Shown in pieces: positions 22,819 through 35,020 of a stretch of 64,000 bases of DNA. Position 1 is the stretch's first letter. Every line of letters starts with the position of its first letter. The position numbers and the translations under genes are program-made. The stretch is from Grammothele lineata (taxonomy: Eukaryota > Basidiomycota > Agaricomycetes > Polyporales > Polyporaceae), in the NCBI GenBank assembly GCA_002150815.3, contig NDFF03000400.1, positions 62,001-126,000 on the forward strand, in the 5' to 3' direction. A model generated the notes under the pieces. The model was not told the DNA's origin and made no database searches. It saw nothing but the letters and a program-made list of their open reading frames with translations.

Positions 22819-25304
22819 TAGAGCGCGGCCGACTTCCACCCCGTCTCCTCTCTTCCCCCGCGCGTATCGCAAGTTGCGCGCGTTCGACGCCTACGCCACG
22901 CAAGAGACGACCTCCCTCTTTCCGACTTCCGATCAGCAAGACCCGTCCTCGTCCTATATCTATATCTCCGGTTTGATTTCGCCTCCTCACGCACGTATCG
23001 TGGACGCTCCGGCGGGTTCTCTTGTTCCTGTGTATCTAAACGGTCGTCGTCTCCCTCCCGTCCTCCCATCCATGCTTATCATACTACGTGTTTTACGCTT
23101 GCAGTGCTTTCGTCGAGTTCGTCCGCTCGAGCGTGCTGTGCGCAGCTGACTTTCGTCTTGTTTCTTCTTCTGACGTCTCCTCCCCCGTTCTTGCATTCAC
23201 GTTTATTATGCCCCTTTTCCTTGTTCTCCCCCGTTGCGCCAGGCTGGCCGGTCGGTGACACCGCACATCATCCATCCACTCCCTATTCGCCCCTTTTCTC
23301 CTTCCGTGTCTCCTTATTTTATGACCTTTCGATTCTCTTTCTCTTCACGGCGTCGTTGCAGAAGAAGACCAACCAACCATTCGTTGTACTCTACGGTGTC
23401 GAATTTGCTCTCCTCTTGCTCTGCCCCCTTCCCACGCTCCCTCTCCGCCCTTCCCTCACCCTCGCCCTCGCCGCCGGCCGCGTCGCCCGTCTCTGTGACC
23501 TCGAGCAGTTCCTAGTTCCTAGTTCTCCCTTCCTATAACGTACGTCTCCCGCCTGATTCCGAACCATGCATGCAGAATGTAGCCTAGCACCCCCGGTAGA
23601 TACTGGAAGATCGATATCCTTCCTGACTATTTATTGTAAAGAGTACGAATCCATCTTTCTTTCAATATTCACATATTCTCCGTCCGTGGCCGTCTCTCGC
23701 CCGCGCACAGGCGTGCGCCAACGCGTTCACTTCTAGTCAACGTCGCTGGATACAATGTGGGAGCTGTTGAAGTATGGTGCAGTTCACTTAGATGCTACCA
23801 CTTTTGTACAAACGCTATAAGTCCCTCAGATTTGGGCGCTTACCTTATCCCTCTAGCCAAATGCACGCAAATGATGAGAAGAACAAAACTACAAGATGGA
23901 TTTCCTAAATTCTCAAAACTGATGAAGATCACTTTTCGAGAACGGCCAAAACACGTGACTATGAGCGTCTAATGTCATATATAGTAGATACCATTATGTA
24001 ATGCCCTCAAGTAACAATCGAGAGGCGTGGTGGGGCACCTCTCGACGACCTTCCGAGCACGACAAATATCATTTCAAACTAGTAGATATGCAACCCAAGC
24101 TTATTTCAGACACACTTAGGTACCAAATATTGCCTTCCGAAAGGTGCCCTGGTACATGTTCAAATCGTCCACGACCTATTGCCAAGTCACGTGATCTATT
24201 TTAGGAAAAGGGCCATGGAGCGCGCTGAAGGAGAGCCGCGCTGAGTGCAGAAATTCGTTCGGAGCAAATTGCTTATATGTACGAGGCGCTCGAGCGTGAG
24301 TCGGACGGAGTTCAAAATGCAAGCCACGGGTTGGATAAATGTCAGCGGCGGGGTTTGGACTGACCGGCTGGTATCCGAGTCGACTCCCAAGCGCATGTAT
24401 ATGATACCCCCGGTAGAATAAAGTTTAACCACTTTCGCAAACGGGCGGCACCTTGAACTCATTCCACTGGAAATATTCCCTTCATATGCTCTTGGGCGCA
24501 CTGACTTGAGCGCATACTTTGATGAGGAACTAGAGCTGCCTTAGAATCTGACACTCCAAGACATGATCTTCCCCCGCCTATGGCGGTTGTAACGCGCCAG
24601 TGGCTAAGGCACTGGGCCACCCGTTGAGAATTGAGTCCGGGGTCCTCAGCTGCAGCTGCAATTGGCTCTATTCGTGTGATCCTATGGGTGGAAGTAACTT
24701 TGCGCGCGCACAGGATGATGTCCTTCATCTCACAGCCCTCTCTTTCAATTTCTTCCTCTTGTGAAGCAGAAAAAGCCGTCGAAACAGTTCCTTCACAAGT
24801 TGTGTCAATGCTGTAGCTTGTCTCAGACATAAGTATCTCTCTTTAGTAGATTCACCCAGTCACTGTTAGCCTGGACAAGTTCTCTATGCCGGTACAGTAA
24901 GTATGCGCGCAACGAGGACTGTAGAAATTGAGCTCGAGATCATTGCGCTACAAGATAAGGAAAGACAACAACGTCCTCAGGAGGCCTCTTACCAAATGGA
25001 ACTCGGGACAGTTGGGGATGGCTTCTAGTCGGTAAGGTGAACGTATGGCGTGCCGGGACACATCTACAAATTCGCGCACGGTCTGGATCGACAGACAGAC
25101 ACACTGTCCCGGATCTCTCTCGGAGGGCTTTCGGCTGGGGCTCATCGCACGAGGGCAAACAAGCAGTCAGCGATATCAATTCAACACCAAAGGCTTGCTA
25201 CATAGTATAAGTCATAATGATAGAGAGGGGTGAGGAGTCTAGTGCACAGGTGCACGGGGGACAAGAAACTACAGTGAAGGCGGATCGATGCCTGCAGCAT
25301 ACGC
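22819..25304. other. Intergenic region, long pyrimidine-rich 3' flank
   Basis: From 22830 to 23550 the plus strand is very CT-rich, consistent with a 3' UTR of the Crz1-like gene, and has no coding signature despite an open frame. The segment 23750-24560 is AT-richer with no gene. A tRNA-like element lies at 24587-24655. The remainder to 25304 is the 3' flank of the protease gene. Confidence 0.5.
24587..24655 (+). other. tRNA-like / possible SINE head (weak)
   Basis: The plus strand reads GTAACGCGCCAGTGGCTAAG...GAGAATTGAGTCCGG. GTGGCTAAGGCACTGG resembles a Pol III A box and GAATTGAGTCC a degenerate B box at about the right distance. A clean cloverleaf does not form (no 7-bp acceptor pairing found), so this is not called a tRNA. 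Confidence 0.2.
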
Positions 25305-27031
25305 CTAAGCAAACTTCGGGTCGAGGTGGGCGTCCGGGAACCCGTTCGCCTTAATGCGCGGCAGAAGCCAGAAGAACGGCGTTGCGTACGTGATGTCCAA
25401 GTCCCTCGCGTTGCCGGCCGCCCCAATGAGCAGGCCGCCAATGCGCCCGCGGCCATCGACGATGACCGCGCCCGAGTCGCCGGGGGCGGAAAATCGTCCC
25501 TTGTATGTGTGGTCGTAGGGGAGGATAGCCCACTCTCGCGACGTTTTGTGGCTGTCGTCGCTGAAGTACTCGCGGACGTAGGAGAAGACACCGGTGGCGC
25601 GACCGATGGTGACACCGGTAGCGTGGCCGCTCTTGATGACCATCAGGGACGTTTCCCCATCACGATCGACCGTGTCCGGGTTGTGCATGAAATCCTCGGA
25701 GAGGAGGTCCTGAAGTGGAAGAAGGCGGTCCCACGGATACTCGAAGTTCCGAGTGCCATCGATACGAGAGTCCATCTTCAGAGTGAAGCCCGAGTAGGGC
25801 TTGAGCTCCGTCCCTGAATATTATGCGACAGTGAGGCTGGATGGCCTGAGAGTAATATAATTCAAACCGCACCGAGGTCAATTACGTTGCCCTTGAAGGC
25901 TTTCTCAATTTTGGAACTGTCGAGCGCGACGACAGCGTAATCCTCGGTGAACCCCTCTGTGCCGGCACCGAGAGTGATGGGAGGAGAGCGGACGACATGT
26001 CCGAGGACGCGCTCGCTCGGATCGCTCCAGTCCTTCTTGACTTGGTCGTGGAACTTTTCAAGGCTCTCGATCGCATCGGTCGCATCCTCTAGTCTCGATT
26101 GGATTCTCGACTGGCCGCTCTTCAACTGCTTTGCAGGGTCGTCGTCGGGGCCATCCTCATCGCCCTTATCCTCGCCAGCTATTCGTTGCTGCAACTGCGC
26201 AATTTGTCGCTCGTAGAGGTTTATATTGTAGCGGTGGCCACGAATTTTCTCCTTTACAGATTTGATGAGGTTGTCCAATGCGTCCTGGCTGAGAAGCAGG
26301 ACGTTGCGACGAGGAAAAGTACTAGTGTTTGTACAGGTGTAGTCGACGTTGGGCTCGTCTGGTGCGAAGAGGACATGGCGGGCCGTAATGAGCAAGACGT
26401 TGTCGTTGTCGCCGCCTTCGGCGAGATAGAGACCGCCTGTGCCGTCAGCGGGAGGAGCAGTGCCAGTTTGGGACTCGGAAGCGATAGACAGCCCGAGCGC
26501 AGGGGTGAGAGACCCGCAAACGTCGACGATTGAGTCAAATTCTGAGACGGGTTCTAGGAGGCTCGGGCCGCCGGTCGAGCGGCTGTAGACAGACTCGCGA
26601 TATTCGACGTCGACATCGGTAATGTCGAACTCTTTGAGAAGGTCAAGGCAGGCGTTGGCCGAGGCAATGGCGGTGTCGCCGAAGAGAGTGAGGGGGACGA
26701 CCCCTATCCAAAGAACGACGGGACCGACGGTTTCTCCGTCTTCGACCTTGAGAAAGCGAACGACGTCGATGGAGGTCCAGAGGACGCGATGGGAATCGAG
26801 GAGCTGACAGAGCTTGGGACCGAAGACGTTCCAGACGGAGTTGAGCTTGTGACCGAAGACTGGACGAAGCTGCTTGTACACCGTCCAAGACCCGGGGCCG
26901 GTGGGCAGCGTCCAGGGAATGCTGCCGGTACGGTACACGAGTCGGGGCCGAGAAGGCAGGCCGGCGTAGTAGCAGACTGCCTCCTCCCTAGAGGGGAAGG
27001 ACGGGGATGATGTGGAGGTGGTGCTGGACAT
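25305..27031 (-). CDS. Trypsin-fold serine protease-like protein (basidiomycete type)
   Basis: Two exons (27031-25873 and 25813-25305) join in phase, giving 555 residues with no signal peptide, so it is probably intracellular. The N-terminal 190 residues (CYYAGLPSRPRLVYRTG start) form a domain common to this basidiomycete family. A chymotrypsin-like domain follows. The catalytic His is in LLITARHVLFAPDE, a charged helical insert of about 90 residues (YNINLYERQIAQLQQRI...) comes next, the likely Asp is in EDYAVVALD, and the nucleophile Ser is in SAPGDSGAVIVDGRGRIGG. All three triad residues are present in order, so activity is plausible. The coiled-coil-like insert between His and Asp strands is unusual for S1 proteases. 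The substrate is unknown. Confidence 0.75.
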
Positions 27032-27890
27032 GACCTGTTATGGGGAAATATCATAGGTAGAGCTGGTGACTGGAGAGTCGCGCTCTGCGGCGGTAGAGTA
27101 CATAACGGGACAGTGGCGGATCCCGGGTCGGACCCGGCACGGGCTTGCCGTAGGGGCCCTAGCGCCAGGAGCTGCTCTCCCGCGGGCAACCCGCGGGTCG
27201 TCCGTAGTAGCGAGCTCCTCTATCCGCTCTCCTCCCGGCGGGACTCCCACTCCACTGTGCACGCCCTCTGCTGCCCTCTTGCCGTTTTCGCACCGGGAGC
27301 ATCCCCTCCTTCTCTCGCCGCAGAAGCCTTCCCCCGCCGCCGCACCTCCGCTCTCGCCCAATCTCAGTCAACTGACTCCTCCCCAGCCTATCCCCCGCGC
27401 CGGGTTTCCAGGATCCGCCCGCCCGTGCGTTCACGCCCCGAGTCGCGAGTCGCTCCCAGGTCCTTCGCGCCGCACCCCGCCGCCCACGCCCACGCCCTAG
27501 GAACCGTCTTTTCCCCACGCGGTCCCAGACGCGCCCGCGGTCCACTGACAGCCTTCGAGTCCGCACTAGCACTAGGCACTACATACAGCGCCCGGCGGCA
27601 GCGGACGCAGTCCGTTCTCCCGCCACCTACCGCTCGGCGAAGCTTATCTGGGCCCGCTCCTCCCCCAGCCCCAGCTGCAGCCAGAGTCGCCGCGGAGCCG
27701 CGCGTGCCCTTTCCAGTTGGCACACACAGAGCCCGACGGCGTCTTTTGTCTAGTGTGCGCAACTTCTTTCTACTCGACCACATCCTGCCCTCCCTCTCCA
27801 CTCTGGCTCGAACGTCCGTATTGGCCTGACCCACACCGGAAACACTTCCCGTCGCTCAAACAAAGCGGGAAGGCTGCTATTGACTACAAT
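27032..27890. other. Divergent promoter region (protease / WD40 gene)
   Basis: 860 bp of GC-rich, CT-biased DNA. It is open in several frames (Pro/Arg/Ser-rich), but no frame shows domain-like sequence or conserved splice structure. I read it as a bidirectional promoter and 5' UTR. Confidence 0.45.
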
Positions 27891-30379
27891 ATGGCCCGGG
27901 GCTTCTCCACCACCCTTCTTTCCTCTCCGGAGCCGTGTACGATCGCGCCAGGCGCCGTTAGTATCGGGCATGTGTGAGTACTCGTCTGCTTTGGCTTGCG
28001 TATGAACATATGCGCGGCTGGCGAATATTCGTGTGGACATGGTCCAGAGACGCTTCTCGTGTCGTCTTGCGTTTGTGTTCACTCGAAGGAACTGTGGCGC
28101 GAGAGGGCGCCGAGGGTCTTTAGAAGGGGTGGAGTATCTGCACCGCGTCATACTCGATACGCGCGACGTGTGGCATTATGCTTACTTGACCATAGACAAC
28201 TACGGGACGTCGCGATATGCCCCCATGAAAAGGGCATCGTCAGTTACGTTCGCAGCAACTCCATTGTCGAGCACGACCTCATAGCTCCCAACACCGTACG
28301 TCGTGCTCGCCGGTTCCGCCGCGTTCTCGCCATTGACAACCGCCCCAGTCACCACGGCGGCTGGTTGATCTCTCCTTCACTCCCAACACCATCTCCGCCC
28401 TCAATCTCCCGGACACAAACGACACCCTCCTCGCAGCAGGTGGTCAGGAAGCCGAACTTCATCTGTCCTACTTCCAGTCTTCCGATCTTTCAACGCCCAC
28501 CTCCTCCCGTCCATCTCGCAGCTGCTCCCATGGATTCGGACGCAGGTTATGGGAGAGCAAGTACAACCTCCACCATGAGTCGATCAACAACTCCGTCATG
28601 CTCACATCCATGAACCTCGCTCGCTCGCACGAGAGCTCAGTCGAACCGCGTGTCATCGTCAGCAACAACGCAAAGACGGTCAAGTTCTTTGACATCGCCC
28701 TTCGCACAGGCATGTATGCGGATGATTACGAGTCCCGCCTCCTCGACATCGGCCAGCTTCGGCTAGATGTCCCTGTAAATCATTGTGCGTATCCCCCATC
28801 TCGCGAACACGCCACAGGGATCAACTGTACTGACGGGCCGTGCCTCCATCCGGACAGCCTCCATCTCTCCCGACGGACGGACACTGCTCTGCGTCGGCGA
28901 TTCTCCGGACGTCTACCTTCACAGAATCACAGGCGGATCCCGCATCTCCTTCGCGCCCATCGTCACGCTCTCCCTGTCAGCCTACATCCACCAGTCGCAC
29001 GAGGCGGGCCTGTCGCAGGCGTCGTCCATCCCCGCGTCCTTCTCCACCTCCTTCTCGGCCGACGGCTCCAAGTTCGCGGTCGCCTCGCAGGAGGGCGTCG
29101 TCGTCGTGTGGGACGTCCGGAGCACGAAGCCGCTCAAGGTGTTCGGCACGGACAAGTCGCGGACGACCCCGCTCGGCGCGCGCGTGGCGACCGGCGCGGC
29201 GAGCGGGTGGATGTACGACCTCCCGTGGGATTGGACCCGCGCCGGGACGCCCGCGCCCGGGTGGGGCGTGCGAAGCGTCAAGTTCAGCCCACCAGGCGTC
29301 GGGCGGGAGGTGATGACCTTCACCGAGGTATGTGATGCTTGCGTAGTATTGCTGTGGACGCGGAGATGGGAATGCTGACCGTCTACTGCGTTTGTTCCCA
29401 GCACACGTCACTACTGCACGTCGTCGACGCGCGGACGTTCGAGACCGAGGAGATTGTGCGGATGCCGAACTTCAACGCACCCTCACTCTACCAGTCCTCA
29501 GCAGCTTCTGCCCGGCCGCGCTCGACGTCCCCAACGCCACGATCTGCGGTCTCGCGCTCATCCGGCGTGCCCTCGGACGCGCTCACCGCGTCGCGCCTCG
29601 TCGTGTTCAGCAACGCGCTCGAAGACACCTTCCGGATACCCGCCTCGGACGGCGCCGCGACCTCCTGGGCGCGCACACAGCGCAGAGCGCGCCGCCTCGC
29701 GGGGGGCAGCAGCAGCAGGGACGACCTTTCCGCGGACGACGACCCGGACGGGATCGTCGTCATCCCGCCCCTAGGCGACCGCGAGGTCGAGAACGACGTC
29801 CGCAGGCTGCTCGGCCGGCAGGGCATCCGCTCGCGCACCTCCGCCGTTCTCAACCCGGAGACGGACCCGCGCGAGCCGCTCGACGGGGACGCCGGCCGTG
29901 TCGGGAGCGGGCCGGGGCAGGGGCAGGGGCAAGGGGAGGAGATGGACGTCGACGAGCTCGAGAGCGACTGCGTGTCGTCTCGTGCGCCGTCAAGGTCGGG
30001 CTCGCCTGCGCCTGTACAACAGGGGCAGCAGGGGCAGGGGCAGGGCGCGGCGTCGGGGACGCGCCCGCTCGAGCTCCTCAGGCCCCGCCCGACGCTGCTC
30101 GCGCGCCGCGAGAGCGCGGGGCCGTACGCCACCCCGCGCTGGGGCGCGTCTTCGGCCGCACGGCGGGTTCGGCGTGCGGGCCCGGGTGCAGGGCCAGCGC
30201 AGGGGCCAGCAGCACGGGAACCGAGTGGGAGCGTGGAGGACGAGGAGGAGCAGGACCTCGCGGGGATGTGCTTCGACCCGACGGGCACGTTCGTGTACGT
30301 CGCGAGCGTGAAGGGCGTCGCCGAGTGGCGGGTGCGCGGGGCGGAGCAGAGGTGGTGGACGGAGCCAGAGTTCAAGTGA
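27891..30379 (+). CDS. WD40-type fungal protein with DUF2415-like C-terminal motif
   Basis: Five exons join in phase (27891-27973, 28196-28295, 28349-28784, 28858-29327, 29402-30379), giving 688 residues. Beta-propeller repeats are visible: LRDVAICPHEKGIVSYV, RRLVDLSFTPNTISAL, SSISPDGRTLLCVGDSPDVYLH, FSADGSKFAVASQEGVVVVWDVRS and GVRSVKFSPPG...LLHVVDART. A disordered Gly/Gln/Ser/Arg-rich region of about 250 residues follows. The end, DLAGMCFDPTGTFVYVASVKGVAEWRVRG, matches my memory of the short DUF2415 motif of fungal WD proteins. Function is unknown. The second exon onward is firm; the first exon (27891) is inferred from phase and GTGAGT donor only, and the 222-nt intron after it contains coding-like sequence (VEYLHRVILDTRD). 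Confidence 0.75.
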
Positions 30380-31164
30380 AGTGGGCGCCGCCCTCGCCCC
30401 CGGCGTGGGTTGGGGTGATATAGAGGTTTGGTGGGTGGGGGCGCATGCGCGGGGCGTGGTACGATTCTGCGTCGTCCCGCTCGCGCTCTGCGCCACTTCG
30501 GTGTTACCGCTGCTTTTGCTCGTGCTAGTGCTGGTATCTCCTCCGGCCCGTTCTCCTATCTCACGACGCCCATAACGTTCTACCTGACTTATTCTGGATC
30601 CCTATTCCTATCCTCCTCCATCCAATGTCTTCTGCCCGCGTGTATTCATTCACCTTCTTGGACCTTGATGCCTCCTACGACCTGTGCTCCCGTCTCATAT
30701 GTTCCATCATGTCGTGTACGTCCACATATTCGCCGTCCATCGTCGTTTTCTCGCTGTGTGTACTTGTACCACATGTATATGTACCCTGGATATCACTTCT
30801 CAGTCCATTCTGTCAACACTCCCTCATCTCAACTCCTCCTGTACTGTGTAATGAGCCGTTCATATACAAGTCACGAAGCTAGCGTTTGATGGAAGGATCT
30901 ATCCTGTGATTCACTCTTGCTCACGACATAAAATCTTGGTTTGTTTTGTGCTGTTGAATGGGCGATAGAAAGCGTGTGGCTTTCTCCCGGAATGGAATGT
31001 CGGCAAACGGGCACGGTTCAGATCGCGATCACGTGATGAGAATGAGCTACGGTCGGGCGGCCGGGCGGTCGGCTAAGAGCGTTCGTTGAACCACAACGTC
31101 GACCACCTCGACGCTCCCCTCCGCCCTTGACTGACTCCTCACGACCCCTCACGACATATACACG
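30380..31164. other. Intergenic, 3' UTR and promoter
   Basis: 785 bp with no coding signal. The first half is CT-rich 3' flank. The last 100 bp before the next ATG (GACATATACACG directly upstream) are the promoter and 5' leader of the following gene. Confidence 0.5.
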
Positions 31165-33222
31165 ATGGCTAAGCCTCGGAATAGCGTCCTCTACATGTTC
31201 GACCCCCTCCACCAGTCTCCCGGCTGCACACCCCAACGGGACTCCTCGCCCGAGCTGGGGCCCTCAGACAAGGAAAACGATGCTCCCGGAGACATAACCC
31301 TCTTCTTCAACCGAGTCTGCGCCCCGCTCAAGCCTCTCGACGCTCAACCACGCACGCCAAAAGGCAAGCTCATCGACTTTGGCGATACCCCGGCCCCGGA
31401 GCGCCTCTGGGACGCGGAGCATGACGGGAGCGATGCGGACGGAGAGCAGTCGGAGAGCGACGCGGAGGGTTGCGGCTCCTCCTCTACTTTCACCTCCCCA
31501 AGGATGCCCCTCGCCGACCTCTCGCTCGACCAGACCCCGCGGCCGCAGGACCACAGCCGGCCTGCGGGCAGGGTGCTGGTGTTCTCCCCTCCCGACCCCT
31601 CGCGCGAGCCCCAGCCGCTCGCCGCGTTGCTCGCCCGCGCGCCGCAGACATCGCCGCTCGCGGAGGTCGTCAACTCGATCAACTTCTCGTCGCTCAGCCT
31701 CGCCGAGGACGCCGCCCCGTCGCCGTCCGCCGTCCTGCAGGACGCCGCGCCGTTGTCACTTGGGCTCGAGCGGCAGAGCGTGGGGGACAGGCGGACGTCA
31801 TCTCCGTGCCCGGAGATCAACGTCTGTGCGCCGGAGACACCCGTGGTGGGCCATTTTGACGTACCCGCTGTGCGTGGTCGCCGTGGAGAAGGAGAAGAAG
31901 AAGGGGCGGAGGACGAGGAGGAGATCGGGACAATGCTCGCCACCGCCACCATTCCGCACTTGCGCCCGCCGTCGACGCTCACGTCGTTGTCGCCCGACGA
32001 CCCTCGGCGGGCGTCGGTCGACCTCTACTCGTCGTTCCACATGCAGATGCAGTCTGCGGACATGTCCTTCGACCTCCTCAACGACAAGATCTCGTTCTTC
32101 GGCAGCGGGCAGGATTCGTTTTGGGCGGGCGCGGACGAGGGCCCCGAGTTCGACGAGGTGTCCATCCCGGCGGCCATGATGGCGAAGCTGAACAAGCTAG
32201 TGCCCCCGCCGGAAGAGGACGAGGTGAACCGCGCTGCAAGCCCTCCGATCCAGGTCCCTCTAGAGCTCGAACAGCCTGCGGTCATTTCGCCGACCACCGA
32301 AACGGCTATGAGCGTGCCACTTCCCATGTCTCCCACAATGTCTGCGCCGTCTTCGCGAAACAGTGAGTTTCCTAGGAAGCCATCATTCACTCCTATTCAT
32401 CTTTCACCAGTTACACCACCTCGGGCGCCGCTGACGGGACCTGCAGAACCGCCGTCACCGCCTACTTCCCCTGTGGTTGCCGATGAACCTTCCCTCCTTC
32501 TCGAGTCTGAGCCACTCCCTCCCCCAGTAGCTCCGCCTGTGCCCGCCCTACGTATTATGAAGAAGACATGGAAGATGGTCAGGAATCCGTCGGCCGACAC
32601 TTCCCAGAGCGTTGCAACCACCAAGAAGGAGCCTGTTGCTAGGAGGCCGTCACTTGCGCCCGCGCCGGTTATCGCTCCCCAGCCTACACGCCCAGCTATT
32701 CGTGGTGTGCAGCGGCCGCCTGCGAACCTGAAGGGCGGCATAGTCATCGGCCTCCCTTCCCAGGGACTATCCAACGCCCTCTCGACCGGATCAACGTCCA
32801 GCTCAGGAACGAGCGCGGGCACGCGTACGACACGTCCGGCCGACGCTACAGCGCCTGCCTCTCGCTTTGCTGGGATCCAGCGGCCGAACCTCGGTGCAAA
32901 GGAGCGCGCTGCCCCGCGTGCTGTTAGCACTACTGGCACATTCCGGCCTGTCGCTGCAGTCAAGGCTGCGGCAGGCATCGCGCGCGCCGCGTCCGCCGGT
33001 GCGCCGAAGACGTCTGCTGCTGGCAGCGCGCTCCGACCTCCTTCGCGGATCGGTGCCCCAGGAGTGTCCTCTGGGCTGCCTAAGCCTGCGTCGAGGCTTC
33101 CAGGGCCTTCTGGGCTCGCGAGGACTGCGAGCATGAGCGCTGGCTCTGCTGCGAGCGGCGCTGGAGCAGCTGCAAGTCGTGCGAGGGCTTCGACGTTGTC
33201 TCGCGCTACGGGGCGGTTCTAA
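31165..33222 (+). CDS. Intronless, mostly disordered protein with KEN box; unknown function
   Basis: A single open frame of 685 codons, unusual in this intron-rich window. It begins MAKPRNSVLYMFDPL and carries a KEN motif at residues 36-38 (GPSDKENDAPG), typical of APC/C substrates. Short conserved-looking blocks follow: ITLFFNRVCAPLKPL, TPKGKLIDFGDTP (31350-31390) and SVDLYSSFHMQMQ...SFDLLNDKISFFGSGQDSFW (about 32010-32130). The middle is Ser/Pro-rich. Residues 500-685 are basic, low in acid, and dominated by Ala/Ser/Arg/Gly/Pro (for example KPASRLPGPSGLARTASM), resembling disordered microtubule- or nucleic-acid-binding tails. A cell-cycle role is inferred only from the KEN box. No domain family is recognised. 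Confidence 0.8.
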   Translation: MAKPRNSVLYMFDPLHQSPGCTPQRDSSPELGPSDKENDAPGDITLFFNRVCAPLKPLDAQPRTPKGKLIDFGDTPAPERLWDAEHDGSDADGEQSESDAEGCGSSSTFTSPRMPLADLSLDQTPRPQDHSRPAGRVLVFSPPDPSREPQPLAALLARAPQTSPLAEVVNSINFSSLSLAEDAAPSPSAVLQDAAPLSLGLERQSVGDRRTSSPCPEINVCAPETPVVGHFDVPAVRGRRGEGEEEGAEDEEEIGTMLATATIPHLRPPSTLTSLSPDDPRRASVDLYSSFHMQMQSADMSFDLLNDKISFFGSGQDSFWAGADEGPEFDEVSIPAAMMAKLNKLVPPPEEDEVNRAASPPIQVPLELEQPAVISPTTETAMSVPLPMSPTMSAPSSRNSEFPRKPSFTPIHLSPVTPPRAPLTGPAEPPSPPTSPVVADEPSLLLESEPLPPPVAPPVPALRIMKKTWKMVRNPSADTSQSVATTKKEPVARRPSLAPAPVIAPQPTRPAIRGVQRPPANLKGGIVIGLPSQGLSNALSTGSTSSSGTSAGTRTTRPADATAPASRFAGIQRPNLGAKERAAPRAVSTTGTFRPVAAVKAAAGIARAASAGAPKTSAAGSALRPPSRIGAPGVSSGLPKPASRLPGPSGLARTASMSAGSAASGAGAAASRARASTLSRATGRF

Positions 33223-34696
<1,474 letters not shown>

Positions 34697-35020
34697 AGGC
34701 GTCATGAGACTGGTAAGTTAATCCCCTATGGATCTTGAAATTATCATCTGACCCACCTTGAGTCATCATACTTTTCACCTGGTGTCGAAACTCATTCGGC
34801 CCACGTAAACGTAGTCCTACATCGCATCTCAATTTATATCGTACACCATCTACACCGAAGGAACTTTGTGCAAACATAAGCTAAATATGTATAGTAAGCT
34901 CGCGTCTGTCAATACGAGTCTTCGTCACAAGCACAGCAGCAGAGCCCGAGGCGAAGCACGGGAAGCCCATCTTGAATCGCTCCTTCCAGCTCCAGATCCT
35001 TGAAATTCTGTACAGAATTA
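34697..35020. other. Convergent intergenic region
   Basis: 324 bp between the stops of two convergent genes. The sequence is AT-richer (TTTATATCGTACACC, AAATATGTATAG) and would hold both polyadenylation regions. No gene seen. Confidence 0.5.

Noticed and set aside
23104..23538. Open plus-strand frame of 144 codons after the Crz1-like gene
   Set aside because: It is a CT-rich 3' flank; the translation is Leu/Pro/Ser/Phe-biased with no domain, and neighbouring frames are equally open.
27113..27829. Plus-strand frame of 238 codons between the protease and WD40 genes
   Set aside because: Several frames on both strands are open here for compositional reasons; no conserved block, and it lies where two divergent promoters must be.
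28977..30496. Several long minus-strand frames opposite the WD40 gene
   Set aside because: Antisense shadows; the plus strand has in-phase exons and WD-type motifs.
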